In this document: piece after piece, positions 1 to 8,562 of the stretch
Numbering within the stretch: the first letter of the stretch is position 1
Layout: the number at the start of each line of letters is the position of its first letter
Source: Leptospira langatensis
GTDB lineage: Bacteria > Spirochaetota > Leptospiria > Leptospirales > Leptospiraceae
Length of the DNA: 64,000 nucleotides
Direction of reading: 5' to 3'
NCBI RefSeq assembly: GCF_004770615.1
Contig: NZ_RQER01000004.1
Coordinates: 682,001-746,000 of the forward strand
Program-made: the position numbers and the translations under genes
The notes under the pieces: model-generated
Database searches by the model: none
Told to the model about the DNA's origin: nothing
Seen by the model: only the letters and a program-made list of their open reading frames with translations

Positions 1-1492
1 GAGAAATACTAGGATTATATAAATAACCGAGTAATAGTAAGGTCCCGGAAAATACCCAAGGCAAATGTCCGATCCTTGGATGAGAAAAAAGCAATCTATC
101 GTATCCGAAGGCTGCCATGATCAAGAAGCTAATCGGGACGTACCAAAGAAAGATCGGCAGAGAGTTCAGGGCAAGTTCTGAGGATGTTCGGCCCTGGCCG
201 AAAATCGCAAAATGCATCGGTCTCAAGAAGTAAGCGTATCCGAAGAGAAGAAAGAAGAATAGAAAAAAGAAAACTCGTAAGAAGGCTTTTCGTTCCTTTA
301 CGAATTCTTTGACCTTAAAAGAAAAACCTGCAACAAAAGAGATATTCCTTAGTATCGAAATTAGGAAAACAAATCCAATCGATATGGCCCCAATGACGGA
401 AAGAGTACGCAGTGATCCTTCTCTCCATAGATCCAAGAAATACGGTTTAGAAAAAATGTATCCGTATACAATCCCTAAACAAAAAACGAAGGAAGCTCCA
501 AAGAATAAGAACACCGATTTTTTAAAATGCTTATTAGCAAATAGAAATGTATAAAAGGAAAAGAAGGCTAAAGCAGGGATCAAAAGTAAACTATCCACTC
601 GATTGAATGAATTTAGCCCGAGCAAGACCCCAGGTAAAAAGAGCAAAGAGTCTTTCTTTTGATAGAGAGTCTTATGGATCGTGTAAAAGGAGAATAAAAG
701 TAGGAATTGGCTTACGGATTCGGAAAGAGGAATACGAACGCTCCAAATTTCCGCTGGATTCAGAGCGAATACTGCTGCGCAAGCGATTCCTCCCATACGT
801 CCCAATACATTTCGAGCAAGCAAATACACAAGGCATACGGATAAGATCCCAAAGAGAGAGTTCACTCGGAGTAAGCCATCCAATCCTCCTAGATCGTAAC
901 CGATAGCTAAGTAAGAAGGAAATAGATGGTAGAATTGGATCGCAAGAGAACCGATTTCCTTAGAAAGTCCTAACTCTGCATTGGAATAGATGCCTGGATA
1001 GCCGAGAAGAATCGAATCCCCTAAGATCGATCTGAGCTTTTCCAAGTTGGGATCGTAAAGATGCAAGCCTCCATTTTTTGCAATCTGCACTCCTGAGATC
1101 GCATAGACTCCGGGATCTCTTCCCCCCAAGAGAAATTCTGTGGGAAAGAAAAAGTACAGATACGCAGTGAATCCAAGAAGAAGGAAGAGAAGACAGCTCT
1201 CATAAGAAAGAGAGATCCGATAGGATGATCGATTATTGCTCCGATCTCGTTTTGACCGAAAAACAAAGTATCCCGATACTAAATTGATCGCAAGTAAACC
1301 GAAGGACAAACTATCTAAGCTATAAATATTCAGAACGATCGTGATCAAAGCGATGATTCCGATCAAAGCAAGATAGGAGCTTAGAGATAGAACCCAGTTC
1401 TCTAGATCCCTACTTCTTCCCTTTACTAAAAGGAATAGATGAGCGAAATAAATGAATACTAAAGAAAGAATGGAAAAGAAGATTTGCGACAT
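1..1492 (-). CDS. Multi-pass membrane glycosyltransferase, GT-C type (3' end beyond window)
   Basis: The minus strand is open from an ATG at 1492 to the window edge, about 497 codons with no stop. An in-frame TGA lies directly before the ATG, so the start cannot be further upstream. The protein is a chain of hydrophobic segments. After the first few comes a soluble loop carrying GGRDPGVYAIS, like the Asp-containing first loop of GT-C enzymes (PMT/ArnT, GT39 relatives), which move sugars from polyprenyl carriers in the membrane. Later motifs such as SESVSQFLLLFSFY and NRVDSLLLIPAL also fit that fold. It is probably an envelope polysaccharide or LPS enzyme. The substrate is unknown. No Shine-Dalgarno is obvious. 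The gene is divergent from the MATE gene at 1596. Confidence 0.8.
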   Translation of the reverse strand, partial: MSQIFFSILSLVFIYFAHLFLLVKGRSRDLENWVLSLSSYLALIGIIALITIVLNIYSLDSLSFGLLAINLVSGYFVFRSKRDRSNNRSSYRISLSYESCLLFLLLGFTAYLYFFFPTEFLLGGRDPGVYAISGVQIAKNGGLHLYDPNLEKLRSILGDSILLGYPGIYSNAELGLSKEIGSLAIQFYHLFPSYLAIGYDLGGLDGLLRVNSLFGILSVCLVYLLARNVLGRMGGIACAAVFALNPAEIWSVRIPLSESVSQFLLLFSFYTIHKTLYQKKDSLLFLPGVLLGLNSFNRVDSLLLIPALAFFSFYTFLFANKHFKKSVFLFFGASFVFCLGIVYGYIFSKPYFLDLWREGSLRTLSVIGAISIGFVFLISILRNISFVAGFSFKVKEFVKERKAFLRVFFFLFFFLLFGYAYFLRPMHFAIFGQGRTSSELALNSLPIFLWYVPISFLIMAAFGYDRLLFSHPRIGHLPWVFSGTLLLLGYLYNPSIS

Positions 1493-1595
1493 TCAAAACA
1501 GTTGGAAGAATAAGCCAAAACCATGAATAACATACGGAAAGTTCCAATGCAATGTTCTTTCCTGATCGACTGATAAAAAAGGAAGAAACCTTTCC

Positions 1596-2906
1596 TTGGA
1601 CAAAAAGTTTTTTCAACTTACCTTCTATAATATACTCGCAAACCTCACTGTTCCTTTGACTGGACTGGCCGACACCGCAATCTTAGGACAACTCGAGACT
1701 CATACATTTATGGCGGGGGTCGCCCTATCTAACGTACTATTCGATTATCTATTCTGGGGATTCTCATTCTTAAGGATGAGCACCACCGGACTCACCGCAC
1801 AGGCCGAAGGAAACAGGAATACAATAGAATCTTTTCAGATACTTCTCCGCTCCTTAGTAGTCGCGAGCCTGGCAGGTTTTCTTTTACTCCTTCTGAAATA
1901 TCTTATAGGAGAGATCGGTTTCTCGTTTCTACAAGGAGAAGAAGAAGTAAAGGCCTCCGGTTACGAATACTTTCATTCCCGTATTTGGAGTGCACCGGGA
2001 GTTCTTTGCAATTTTGTGCTCATGGGTTGGTTTTTAGGAAGAAGCAAGAGCGGTATTGTTCTTGCTGCTACCATCCTTGCAAACCTATCCAATTTCCTTT
2101 TGAACATCTGGTTCGTTCTCTACTTACATTGGAATTCGGCAGGAGCAGGATATGCGACTACGATCAGCCAATATATCATGCTGATCTTCTTTTTAATTCC
2201 CCTAACGAAAGAAAGGACCAGATTAGGGGAAGTATATGATAAAATTAGAATATTCTCCTTATCGGGGTTTAGATCCTTATTGTCCTTGAATTCGGATATT
2301 TTGATGCGAACCCTTCTTCTGATCAGTACCTTTAGTCTTTTTAGAAATTACAGCTCCGGCTTGGGATCTGAGGTTCTCGCGGCAAACGCGATCCTACACG
2401 AGCTTATTCTTGTCGGAGCGTTTTGGATAGATGGCGCAGCAGTCGCTACGGAGACGATCTCCGGAACTCTAAAAGGGAACAAGGACTTCGAAGGATTAAA
2501 AAGGATCCTGAAACTCGGGATTATCTCCGGATTTGCGATCTCCTTTTTCTTTTGCTTCTTGTTCTTAGGATTTTCAGAAAGAATGTTCGGGCTCTTCAGT
2601 AAATCCAAACAAGTAGTATTCTTAGCACAAGAATATGGGTATTGGATCCTGCCGGTCTTACTCTTGGGGGCGACCGCATTTATCTTTGACGGATTCTTTT
2701 TAGGAATGTCTGAGGGAAAGACTCTCAGGAACAGTATGGTCGTTAGCTCTTTAGTCTTCTTTCTTCCGATCGCCTATTGGGGAAAGTTAGAAGCAAGCAA
2801 CCATATCCTTTGGCTCTCCCTGACTTCTTATATGTTCGGTAGGACTCTAACGCTTGGAATCATCGCATATAAAAAATTCTTTGTAAGAAAAGCGCTCAGT
2901 TTGTAG
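1596..2906 (+). CDS. MATE family efflux transporter (DinF/NorM-like)
   Basis: 436 residues with about 12 hydrophobic helices, the usual MATE length. The N-terminus (LANLTVPLTGLADTAILGQL) is the typical first helix with the conserved Pro and Asp. MATE proteins expel cationic drugs or metabolites in exchange for Na+ or H+. The start is TTG at 1596, with GGAAG at 1581-1585 as ribosome binding site. No ATG gives a full first helix. It sits alone on its strand. Its last 11 bases overlap the end of the convergent propeller gene. The substrate cannot be told from sequence. Confidence 0.9.
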   Translation: MDKKFFQLTFYNILANLTVPLTGLADTAILGQLETHTFMAGVALSNVLFDYLFWGFSFLRMSTTGLTAQAEGNRNTIESFQILLRSLVVASLAGFLLLLLKYLIGEIGFSFLQGEEEVKASGYEYFHSRIWSAPGVLCNFVLMGWFLGRSKSGIVLAATILANLSNFLLNIWFVLYLHWNSAGAGYATTISQYIMLIFFLIPLTKERTRLGEVYDKIRIFSLSGFRSLLSLNSDILMRTLLLISTFSLFRNYSSGLGSEVLAANAILHELILVGAFWIDGAAVATETISGTLKGNKDFEGLKRILKLGIISGFAISFFFCFLFLGFSERMFGLFSKSKQVVFLAQEYGYWILPVLLLGATAFIFDGFFLGMSEGKTLRNSMVVSSLVFFLPIAYWGKLEASNHILWLSLTSYMFGRTLTLGIIAYKKFFVRKALSL

Positions 2907-4344
2907 AGAGGTCTGTTCCTTTTGGCAAGAGGGTCACTTCTATCTCCGCAGGAAGAGGCCTCCAAAAATCCGAATCCTTTGCCTTAAATAGAATAGGAGA
3001 AGGGAGATTATTCCATCCTTCGCTACGATACAGATCCACTACATCTTCTCCTTTTTGATACGAGCGAGAAGACTCGATTTTTTCGGGTTTGATAGAAGAG
3101 ATCGGAACCCAACCGAACCCTGGAATATATAGATCCAGAGTATCCGTAAAGGAAGGTTTAGAAGGATTAGAAAAAGATAATGTTTTAACCGGGCGGATCG
3201 GGATCCCGGAATCCAATAAGGATTTTTTCAGTCCGTCCCAATCAGAACGGAATAGCCTTGCATCAAATATCTTATCTATGAAATAATTCCCAGCCTTATC
3301 TTTTACGGAGACCTTGTTCTTAACAAAGGGTGAAAGATCTACGGGAATTTCTTCCTTCTTCTTCAAGAAATCGTCCAAAACGTAAAACCTTACGTTCGTA
3401 GTTCTTGCTTCAAAATGATATTCCAGTGTTTGAGCGCCTTTCGGATCATCTATACCGAGCTTCTTTGATAAGGCTCGAGTCCCCATTACCATGTCTCCCC
3501 TGAACTTGGGATCCTTGGTCTTTAGATTTCGGATCCTTTGGTGTTCCGTAGTTGGCGGAGGAAGAAGCCCTACGACTCCTCCTACGAGACTTGCCTCATC
3601 CAAGGAATACTTGATCTTAACGTTTACCAAATACGTGGACTCTCCGGAAGAAAGGAAACGATCTGTTTCCACAAAGGAAACCTTCTTAACCTCTCTGCTG
3701 GTACGATCCACCACATAAATACGACTTCCTACAATCGCGATCCCTCGAATATCCTTAGAAGGAGAACGAATGGAACCAGTGATCTTTCCGCTGTTTGGAT
3801 CATATCTGTAAACATTTCCGTCAGAAGAATCCGTGATCCATAGACTATCTCTTGCAAAGCAAATATCCTTCGGTTCGGATCGATCCGTTAAGAAGCCCCC
3901 TAAAAAAGTCTGAGACCCTTTATCGTAAACGGTTACCTTTCCCGAATCGGCATCCAGGATATATAAGTAATTTTGAAAGTTCGCAATGCCGCCTATCTTA
4001 TCTATAGGGACTTGGATCCTCTCCGTAACCCCTCCCGTATTCGGCTCCACTTTCAAGACCACTCTCTTGCTGGCCACGAATACTCTTCCTTCTCTTGGAT
4101 CGAAATTCAAACCGGCAATGAACGGAATACCCAAATTATAAGCTTCTTGTCTGCCCGCAGGATCCACCTTGATAATGGCTCTTCTCTTACTATCCGCGAA
4201 CCAGAAATTAGTCCCATCATACGAGAGTCCGTACGGACTCTCGGTGAGTTGAATGTCTATGTCTGTCTCTTCTTGTGCTTGAGCGATCGGACTAGTGAAT
4301 AGAAAGATAGAAAATAAGATCGGATATGTAAGTATTCTTTTCAT
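2896..4344 (-). CDS. Exported beta-propeller protein with degenerate transglutaminase-like C-terminus
   Basis: 482 residues from the ATG at 4344. The open frame continues upstream, but this ATG overlaps the stop of the S2P gene as ATGA and begins a clean signal peptide (MKRILTYPILF, cleavage near AQA-QEE). Residues about 30-235 contain repeated NHL/six-bladed propeller motifs of the type LTESPYGLSYDGTNFWFADS. Residues about 380-440 resemble the end of a transglutaminase core (SLLDSGIPIRPVKT, then LYIPGFGWVPISS). The catalytic Cys before the first motif and the His before the second are absent, so it is probably a non-catalytic binding domain. It is likely periplasmic or surface-bound and co-translated with the protease. 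Its exact function is unknown. Confidence 0.75.
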   Translation of the reverse strand: MKRILTYPILFSIFLFTSPIAQAQEETDIDIQLTESPYGLSYDGTNFWFADSKRRAIIKVDPAGRQEAYNLGIPFIAGLNFDPREGRVFVASKRVVLKVEPNTGGVTERIQVPIDKIGGIANFQNYLYILDADSGKVTVYDKGSQTFLGGFLTDRSEPKDICFARDSLWITDSSDGNVYRYDPNSGKITGSIRSPSKDIRGIAIVGSRIYVVDRTSREVKKVSFVETDRFLSSGESTYLVNVKIKYSLDEASLVGGVVGLLPPPTTEHQRIRNLKTKDPKFRGDMVMGTRALSKKLGIDDPKGAQTLEYHFEARTTNVRFYVLDDFLKKKEEIPVDLSPFVKNKVSVKDKAGNYFIDKIFDARLFRSDWDGLKKSLLDSGIPIRPVKTLSFSNPSKPSFTDTLDLYIPGFGWVPISSIKPEKIESSRSYQKGEDVVDLYRSEGWNNLPSPILFKAKDSDFWRPLPAEIEVTLLPKGTDLSTN

Positions 4345-5285
4345 CGGTTCAGTAAATTGAGTAGACCATGCCAAAGTTCTTCTCCCAAACTCGGCTGCAG
4401 TCCGGCAGAGGTAACAACTGTAATGGGTGAGATCGGAAAGATAAGTACCAAAGATAGTAATATACTCCATCCGAAAATCTTGCGGTATTTATCCAAAGGA
4501 GAAGGGCCATCCGGAATATAAGGATGTTCCACTCGGATAAAGTAATAGATGAGTAATCCCCAAACAATCCACGAATAATTCCAGATCGCAAGCAGCAGAA
4601 AGGCGGAAAATAAATAATAGATCCACCTTCTGTATTTCTCTCCTACAAGAGAGTAGATCACATGTCCTCCATCTAGTTGCCCAAACGGAAGAAGGTTCAG
4701 CGCAGTGATCAATAGACCCACCCAGCCTGCAAACGCTAGAGGATGATATTCCACGCTGAACAAATTCGGATCATACGGCCCTAGGATCTGCTGAGATGCG
4801 AAATATACAAAGACGCTATTCCCAAAACGGATATCCACGAGATCCGAATTAGAAAGAAGGACCGAAGTCCTCTCAGCAAAAGAAACCAGTGTAGAATATT
4901 TCAGACCGATCCATAGACAAGGAATGGATAGAACCAAACTCATTGCAGGTCCCCAAACACCGATATCGAAGAGTTGCACCTTATTTCGGATCGGTTCTTG
5001 GATCTTGATCACCGCCCCCATCGTCCCCACTGGAGCAAATGGTACCGGAAGAAAATAAGGAAGAGTGGAACGGATCCCATAGAATTTCGCTGCCAGATAA
5101 TGCCCCATCTCATGACAGAGAATAATGAACAAAAGAGAAACTGAATATGGCCATTGAGCCGAGAAAACACGGGCAATCGTCTCCGAACTTTCGAACGGGA
5201 TCGTGAAGATCGTATCTTGGAAAGTAAGAGTTAAGAAGGTCAGAAAGAATAATAAAATATGCAATCCGTACTTGGGTCTGCTCAA
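4341..5285 (-). CDS. Site-2 protease family (peptidase M50) membrane metalloprotease
   Basis: 314 residues, strongly hydrophobic. The zinc motif HEMGH lies in the second helix, followed by NLLPFGQLDGGH, the second M50 signature that supplies the third metal ligand. This arrangement belongs to the S2P family that cuts substrates within the membrane, often releasing regulators. No PDZ domain is visible, unlike RseP, so it belongs to the simpler S2P group. It overlaps the propeller gene by four bases (ATGA) and is divergent from cysE with 141 bases between. Its substrate is unknown. The propeller protein is a plausible partner by context only. Confidence 0.88.
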   Translation of the reverse strand: MSRPKYGLHILLFFLTFLTLTFQDTIFTIPFESSETIARVFSAQWPYSVSLLFIILCHEMGHYLAAKFYGIRSTLPYFLPVPFAPVGTMGAVIKIQEPIRNKVQLFDIGVWGPAMSLVLSIPCLWIGLKYSTLVSFAERTSVLLSNSDLVDIRFGNSVFVYFASQQILGPYDPNLFSVEYHPLAFAGWVGLLITALNLLPFGQLDGGHVIYSLVGEKYRRWIYYLFSAFLLLAIWNYSWIVWGLLIYYFIRVEHPYIPDGPSPLDKYRKIFGWSILLSLVLIFPISPITVVTSAGLQPSLGEELWHGLLNLLNR

Positions 5286-5426
5286 TGCTCTAATCCGTTT
5301 TCCTCTAGAATATATCTCGAATAGACTCTCAAAACGATTCCTCCTTTACAGACCGACCGGAAGCCTCAGGCTTATTCATAATTACATTTCAGGATCTTTT
5401 CGATCCTCATTCCCTAGGATAAGACA

Positions 5427-6140
5427 TTGTTCGAGAATATCAAAGCGATCCGAAAAAACGATCCCGCCGCAAAATCATATATCGAGATCATAGTCTGTTA
5501 TCCTGGTTTGCATGCGCTTTGGTTCCATTCAATCGCGCATTTACTATATCGGATCGGACTTCCCTTAATCCCAAGGATGATCAATACATTCGCTAGGTTT
5601 TTGACCGGTGTCGATATTCACCCGGGTGCGAAAATTGCTCCAGGAATTTTTATAGATCACGGCCAAGGAGTTGTGATCGGGGAGACGGCCGAAATAGCAA
5701 AAGGCTGTCTGATCCTACAAGGGGTCACACTCGGAGGAACGGGAAAAGAAAGCGGCAAACGGCATCCCACTCTAAAAGAGAACGTGGTCGTCGGAGCAGG
5801 AGCCAAGATCCTAGGGAATATCGTCATCGAGACAAATGTGCGTATCGGCGCCGGTTCCGTGGTACTCAGGGACGTTCCTCCGGATTGCACTGTAGTTGGT
5901 GTTCCAGGCAAAGTAGTACGATCTAAGATCGATTTCGGAAAAGAAGGAGAAAGAATGCTAGATCACGGAGAACTTCCGGATCCAGTGGCCAGGGTCTTCT
6001 CCATTCTTGTGGAAAAAGTAGATACTTTGCAGAAAGAAGTAAACGAACTCTATGCGAGAGTCAATCTTTCCGAGAAAAAACCTGCCGAAAAGAAAGGAGA
6101 TGATGAATTGAACGAATTCATCCATGGCGACGGAATTTAA
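5427..6140 (+). CDS. cysE: Serine O-acetyltransferase
   Basis: 237 residues. It makes O-acetylserine from serine and acetyl-CoA, the first step to cysteine. It has a short N-terminal helical part (LHALWFHSIAHLLYRIG), then a left-handed beta-helix of hexapeptide repeats from about residue 62. The catalytic D77-H78 pair is in FIDHG, a second His (H113) is in KRHPT, and LGGTGK lies between, all as in CysE. The N-terminal domain is the short form found in many Gram-positive and spirochaetal enzymes. The start is TTG at 5427 behind AGGAT. The C-terminal 40 residues are a charged, coiled-coil-like tail absent from E. coli CysE. No cysteine regulatory element is seen. Confidence 0.93.
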   Translation: MFENIKAIRKNDPAAKSYIEIIVCYPGLHALWFHSIAHLLYRIGLPLIPRMINTFARFLTGVDIHPGAKIAPGIFIDHGQGVVIGETAEIAKGCLILQGVTLGGTGKESGKRHPTLKENVVVGAGAKILGNIVIETNVRIGAGSVVLRDVPPDCTVVGVPGKVVRSKIDFGKEGERMLDHGELPDPVARVFSILVEKVDTLQKEVNELYARVNLSEKKPAEKKGDDELNEFIHGDGI

Positions 6141-6168
6141 TTTCCAAACCAATTGTTTCGGATTTTTT

Positions 6169-6196
6169 TTGACAAGCTGTCTTGGCCCTTTAAGAT
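6169..6196 (+). promoter_or_regulatory. Sigma-70-type promoter for the small lipoprotein gene
   Basis: TTGACA at 6169-6174 and TAAGAT at 6191-6196 are separated by 16 bases. They lie 44 bases before the ATG at 6240. The -35 hexamer is a perfect consensus. A second TACAAT at 6202-6207 is too far from it to pair. Confidence 0.6.
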
Positions 6197-6239
6197 TGCG
6201 CTACAATAAATATACGATTAGCATCGTCCTCGAGGGGTT

Positions 6240-6506
6240 ATGAGATCCAAATTCTTTTCCGTTCTATTCTGCCTAACGCTGGGAGTCCTGGTTGCGATTT
6301 CCAATTGCAATCTTCTCGTAAACCATAACGATCTGTGTGCAAGTGACCTAAAGAATTACGACGAGTGTTTCACTCTACTATTAGCTACGGATGCCGGCTG
6401 CGGACAAGGGGTTGGGATCTGTACTCCTGCCTATGTTCAATTGGCAAAGACGATTTGCGACAATCGAATGAAGATCCAGGGTTGCCGAGCGAGCAGCAAG
6501 CCGTAA
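6240..6506 (+). CDS. Small Cys-rich putative lipoprotein, unknown function
   Basis: 88 residues. It has a signal peptide with a hydrophobic core (FCLTLGVLVAISNC). The Cys at about residue 23 fits a permissive spirochaetal lipobox. The mature part of about 65 residues has six further cysteines (CASDL, DECF, GCGQG, ICTP, ICDN, GCRA), spaced like a small disulphide-stabilised domain. It is expressed from its own consensus promoter with GAGGGG just before the ATG, and ends before a hairpin terminator. I do not recognise the family. An exported, oxidised structural or binding role is an inference from the Cys pattern. Confidence 0.7.
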   Translation: MRSKFFSVLFCLTLGVLVAISNCNLLVNHNDLCASDLKNYDECFTLLLATDAGCGQGVGICTPAYVQLAKTICDNRMKIQGCRASSKP

Positions 6507-6596
6507 GCTTTTCGGGAACGATCCCAAACTGACTCATTGACTCCCTGATCCAAAAGTTCTCTATTGTAGAACGCTTTAGGGAGAAGAAACAAAAAA

Positions 6597-6614
6597 GCCT
6601 CCGAGATCGGAGGC
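6597..6614. terminator. Bidirectional intrinsic terminator
   Basis: GCCTCC and GGAGGC flank GAGATC as a perfect inverted repeat, with six A on the left and TTTT on the right. It lies between the convergent small lipoprotein gene and rlpA and can serve both. Confidence 0.85.
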
Positions 6615-6644
6615 TTTTCCATTTTAAGGTCTAAGATAAAACTC

Positions 6645-7550
6645 TTATTTTTTAGGAATGAAACAATCCACTCCGTCTTCTTTGAGTTTGGATTTCAAGA
6701 TATCGGCTTTTGCTCTATCAGTGAAATCTCCCATTTGAAGAACGAACATGCCGTCTCTTTCGAACAAGTAAACCTTCTCACCGTATTCTGCAGAAAGGTT
6801 CTTTCTATAATCTTCTGCCAAGCGGCTATTTCTGAAAACCCCTACTTGGACCGTTTGTCCTTTAGGAGCTCCTTTTACTAACGGTGCCGGAGTAGCGACT
6901 TTCTTAGGGGTCAACTTTTCAGGTTTATTATTATCTTTTAATAAAGCGTCTTCGTCGTCCAGACCTTCCATGTCTTCGGATTCAGCGGCGCCCGAGCCTC
7001 TGCTTACTACAGTCAAACCGACTCTGGCAATCCCAACGTCTTTGAATTCCAAAGAGTCGGCTGCTTTCTCGGATAAGTCGATGATCCTGTCTTTTACGAA
7101 AGGTCCACGGTCGTTTACTTTCACTAAGACCTCTTTATCGTTCTCGAGATTCTTTACCCGAACTACGGAACCAAGAGGAAGATTTGGGTGAGCGGCAGTC
7201 AATTTGGTCTTATCGAAGATCTCACCGCTAGCAGTCGGCTTTCCTTGGAACTTAGAACCGTACCAAGAAGAATAACCAACTTCGTCGAACTCTCCCGTAT
7301 TGCTTTGTTGTCTAGGAGGGGTCGTAGCCTTGACCGGCTTATTATCCGCTAAAAGATCGTCTAGTCCTCTTTGGCTCGAGGAATTTTTTGCCAGGAGTAG
7401 GTCTTTCTTTGACTCCTGGTCCATAGGAGCGATTTCCTTCTCGAAGAAAATCTCGGATGGATCTCCGGAAGCGCTGATGCTTCTCCGAGTTTCGGAAGAT
7501 GCGCATGCCGTTACTGTTATCAGTGCAAAGATAGCGGCTATCTGTTTCAT
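6645..7550 (-). CDS. rlpA: RlpA-family lipoprotein, septal peptidoglycan lytic transglycosylase with SPOR domain
   Basis: 301 residues. The signal peptide ends in VTAC, so it is lipidated. The DPBB domain spans about residues 90-190 with the RlpA signatures GKPTASGE, AAHPNLPLG and VNDRGPF. The Glu, His and Asp that are catalytic in Pseudomonas RlpA are all kept, so it is probably active on denuded glycan strands. A linker rich in Lys and Pro follows. A C-terminal SPOR domain (about 228-301, GQTVQVGVFRN to CFIPKK) binds septal peptidoglycan. It is divergent from the TPR gene at 7654. Confidence 0.9.
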   Translation of the reverse strand: MKQIAAIFALITVTACASSETRRSISASGDPSEIFFEKEIAPMDQESKKDLLLAKNSSSQRGLDDLLADNKPVKATTPPRQQSNTGEFDEVGYSSWYGSKFQGKPTASGEIFDKTKLTAAHPNLPLGSVVRVKNLENDKEVLVKVNDRGPFVKDRIIDLSEKAADSLEFKDVGIARVGLTVVSRGSGAAESEDMEGLDDEDALLKDNNKPEKLTPKKVATPAPLVKGAPKGQTVQVGVFRNSRLAEDYRKNLSAEYGEKVYLFERDGMFVLQMGDFTDRAKADILKSKLKEDGVDCFIPKK

Positions 7551-7653
7551 TTCTTGGACCTCTGTCTCTATGGTTTATTTTCGGAGGATTTTGAATTTTT
7601 CCTGAAGTTTTTTTCAGGTTGTATTCTATGGAAATTCGGTCGATATTCCTCTT

Positions 7654-8562
7654 ATGGCCGAAGCCGATATCAAAAGAAAGTTCAACGAAGCTCTCAAATT
7701 CGAGAAGGAAGGTAAGATCTCCCAAGCGGCTAAGGTATACATAGAGATCTTGGGAATGAATCCCAAATTCCAAAAGGCTTACTTGAACCTAGGAGCCCTG
7801 TATTCTCGGACTGGAGACTCCGAAAAAGCCATCAAGACCTACCAAAAGGCCTTGGATTTAGGAAAGACCCCCGAATTATATTATAATTTAGGCGTAGAGC
7901 TATATAGACTCGGAAGCCTGGACGCCGCAGTAAAAGCCTTAAAGAGTTCTCTCGAGTTAAACAAACGATACCTGAATTCCCATCTCCTGCTTGCGTATTG
8001 CTACAAGCAATTGGAGAGACCCGAAAAATCGGAACTCTACTTAAAAAATGCGATCAAGATAGATCCGAAAAATAAAACCGCGCATGCGGCCCTGGCCACC
8101 ATCTATTTCGATACGGAAAAATGGGAACAGGCGCTAGAGGCAGCCAATCTTGCTCTTCAGATCAATCCGAACGATGCGAGAATGGAGATCCTTCTCACGG
8201 ATCTCCATGTCAAACTCGGAAATTATAAACAGTCTTTCGAGGCCCTAAAGAAAGTCACCACGAGCGCTCCCGGTTTCGTTCAATTCACGGACTCGATCAA
8301 GACCGCAAAGCAGAACCCGAAAAAAGAAGATAAACTTTTCTTCGATAATTTGGAAGTACTCACCCGTAAAAAGCTGAACGAGTTCAAAGATAAGCTAACC
8401 ATGTCCAAGGAAAGTCCTGAGGATTTTGAAGCTCCCCAAGCCCAGGACGCGCTTGATCTTTCCCTCATGTATTTGTTCCATGGAGATACGGAACGTGCCT
8501 TAAAGTACCTGCTCTATGCTCAAAAAAATCTGCAAGAAAATCCTGCGTCCGAAGCTTCTTAA
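7654..8562 (+). CDS. TPR repeat protein
   Basis: 302 residues with no signal peptide, so probably cytoplasmic. Five or six tetratricopeptide repeats fill residues about 5-200 (for example AYLNLGALYSRTGDSEKAIKTY and ELYYNLGVELYRLG). A charged helical tail ends with another repeat-like LSLMYLFHGDTERALKYL. TPRs are protein-binding scaffolds and the partner is unknown. The gene overlaps the next by 47 bases in another frame, implying coupled translation. The 103-base divergent space upstream holds a small hairpin (CCTGAA/TTCAGG, 7601-7618). Confidence 0.8.
   Translation: MAEADIKRKFNEALKFEKEGKISQAAKVYIEILGMNPKFQKAYLNLGALYSRTGDSEKAIKTYQKALDLGKTPELYYNLGVELYRLGSLDAAVKALKSSLELNKRYLNSHLLLAYCYKQLERPEKSELYLKNAIKIDPKNKTAHAALATIYFDTEKWEQALEAANLALQINPNDARMEILLTDLHVKLGNYKQSFEALKKVTTSAPGFVQFTDSIKTAKQNPKKEDKLFFDNLEVLTRKKLNEFKDKLTMSKESPEDFEAPQAQDALDLSLMYLFHGDTERALKYLLYAQKNLQENPASEAS

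Noticed and set aside
309..906. Two plus-strand open frames near the left edge
   Set aside because: They are antisense to a long uninterrupted minus-strand frame encoding a clear membrane glycosyltransferase.
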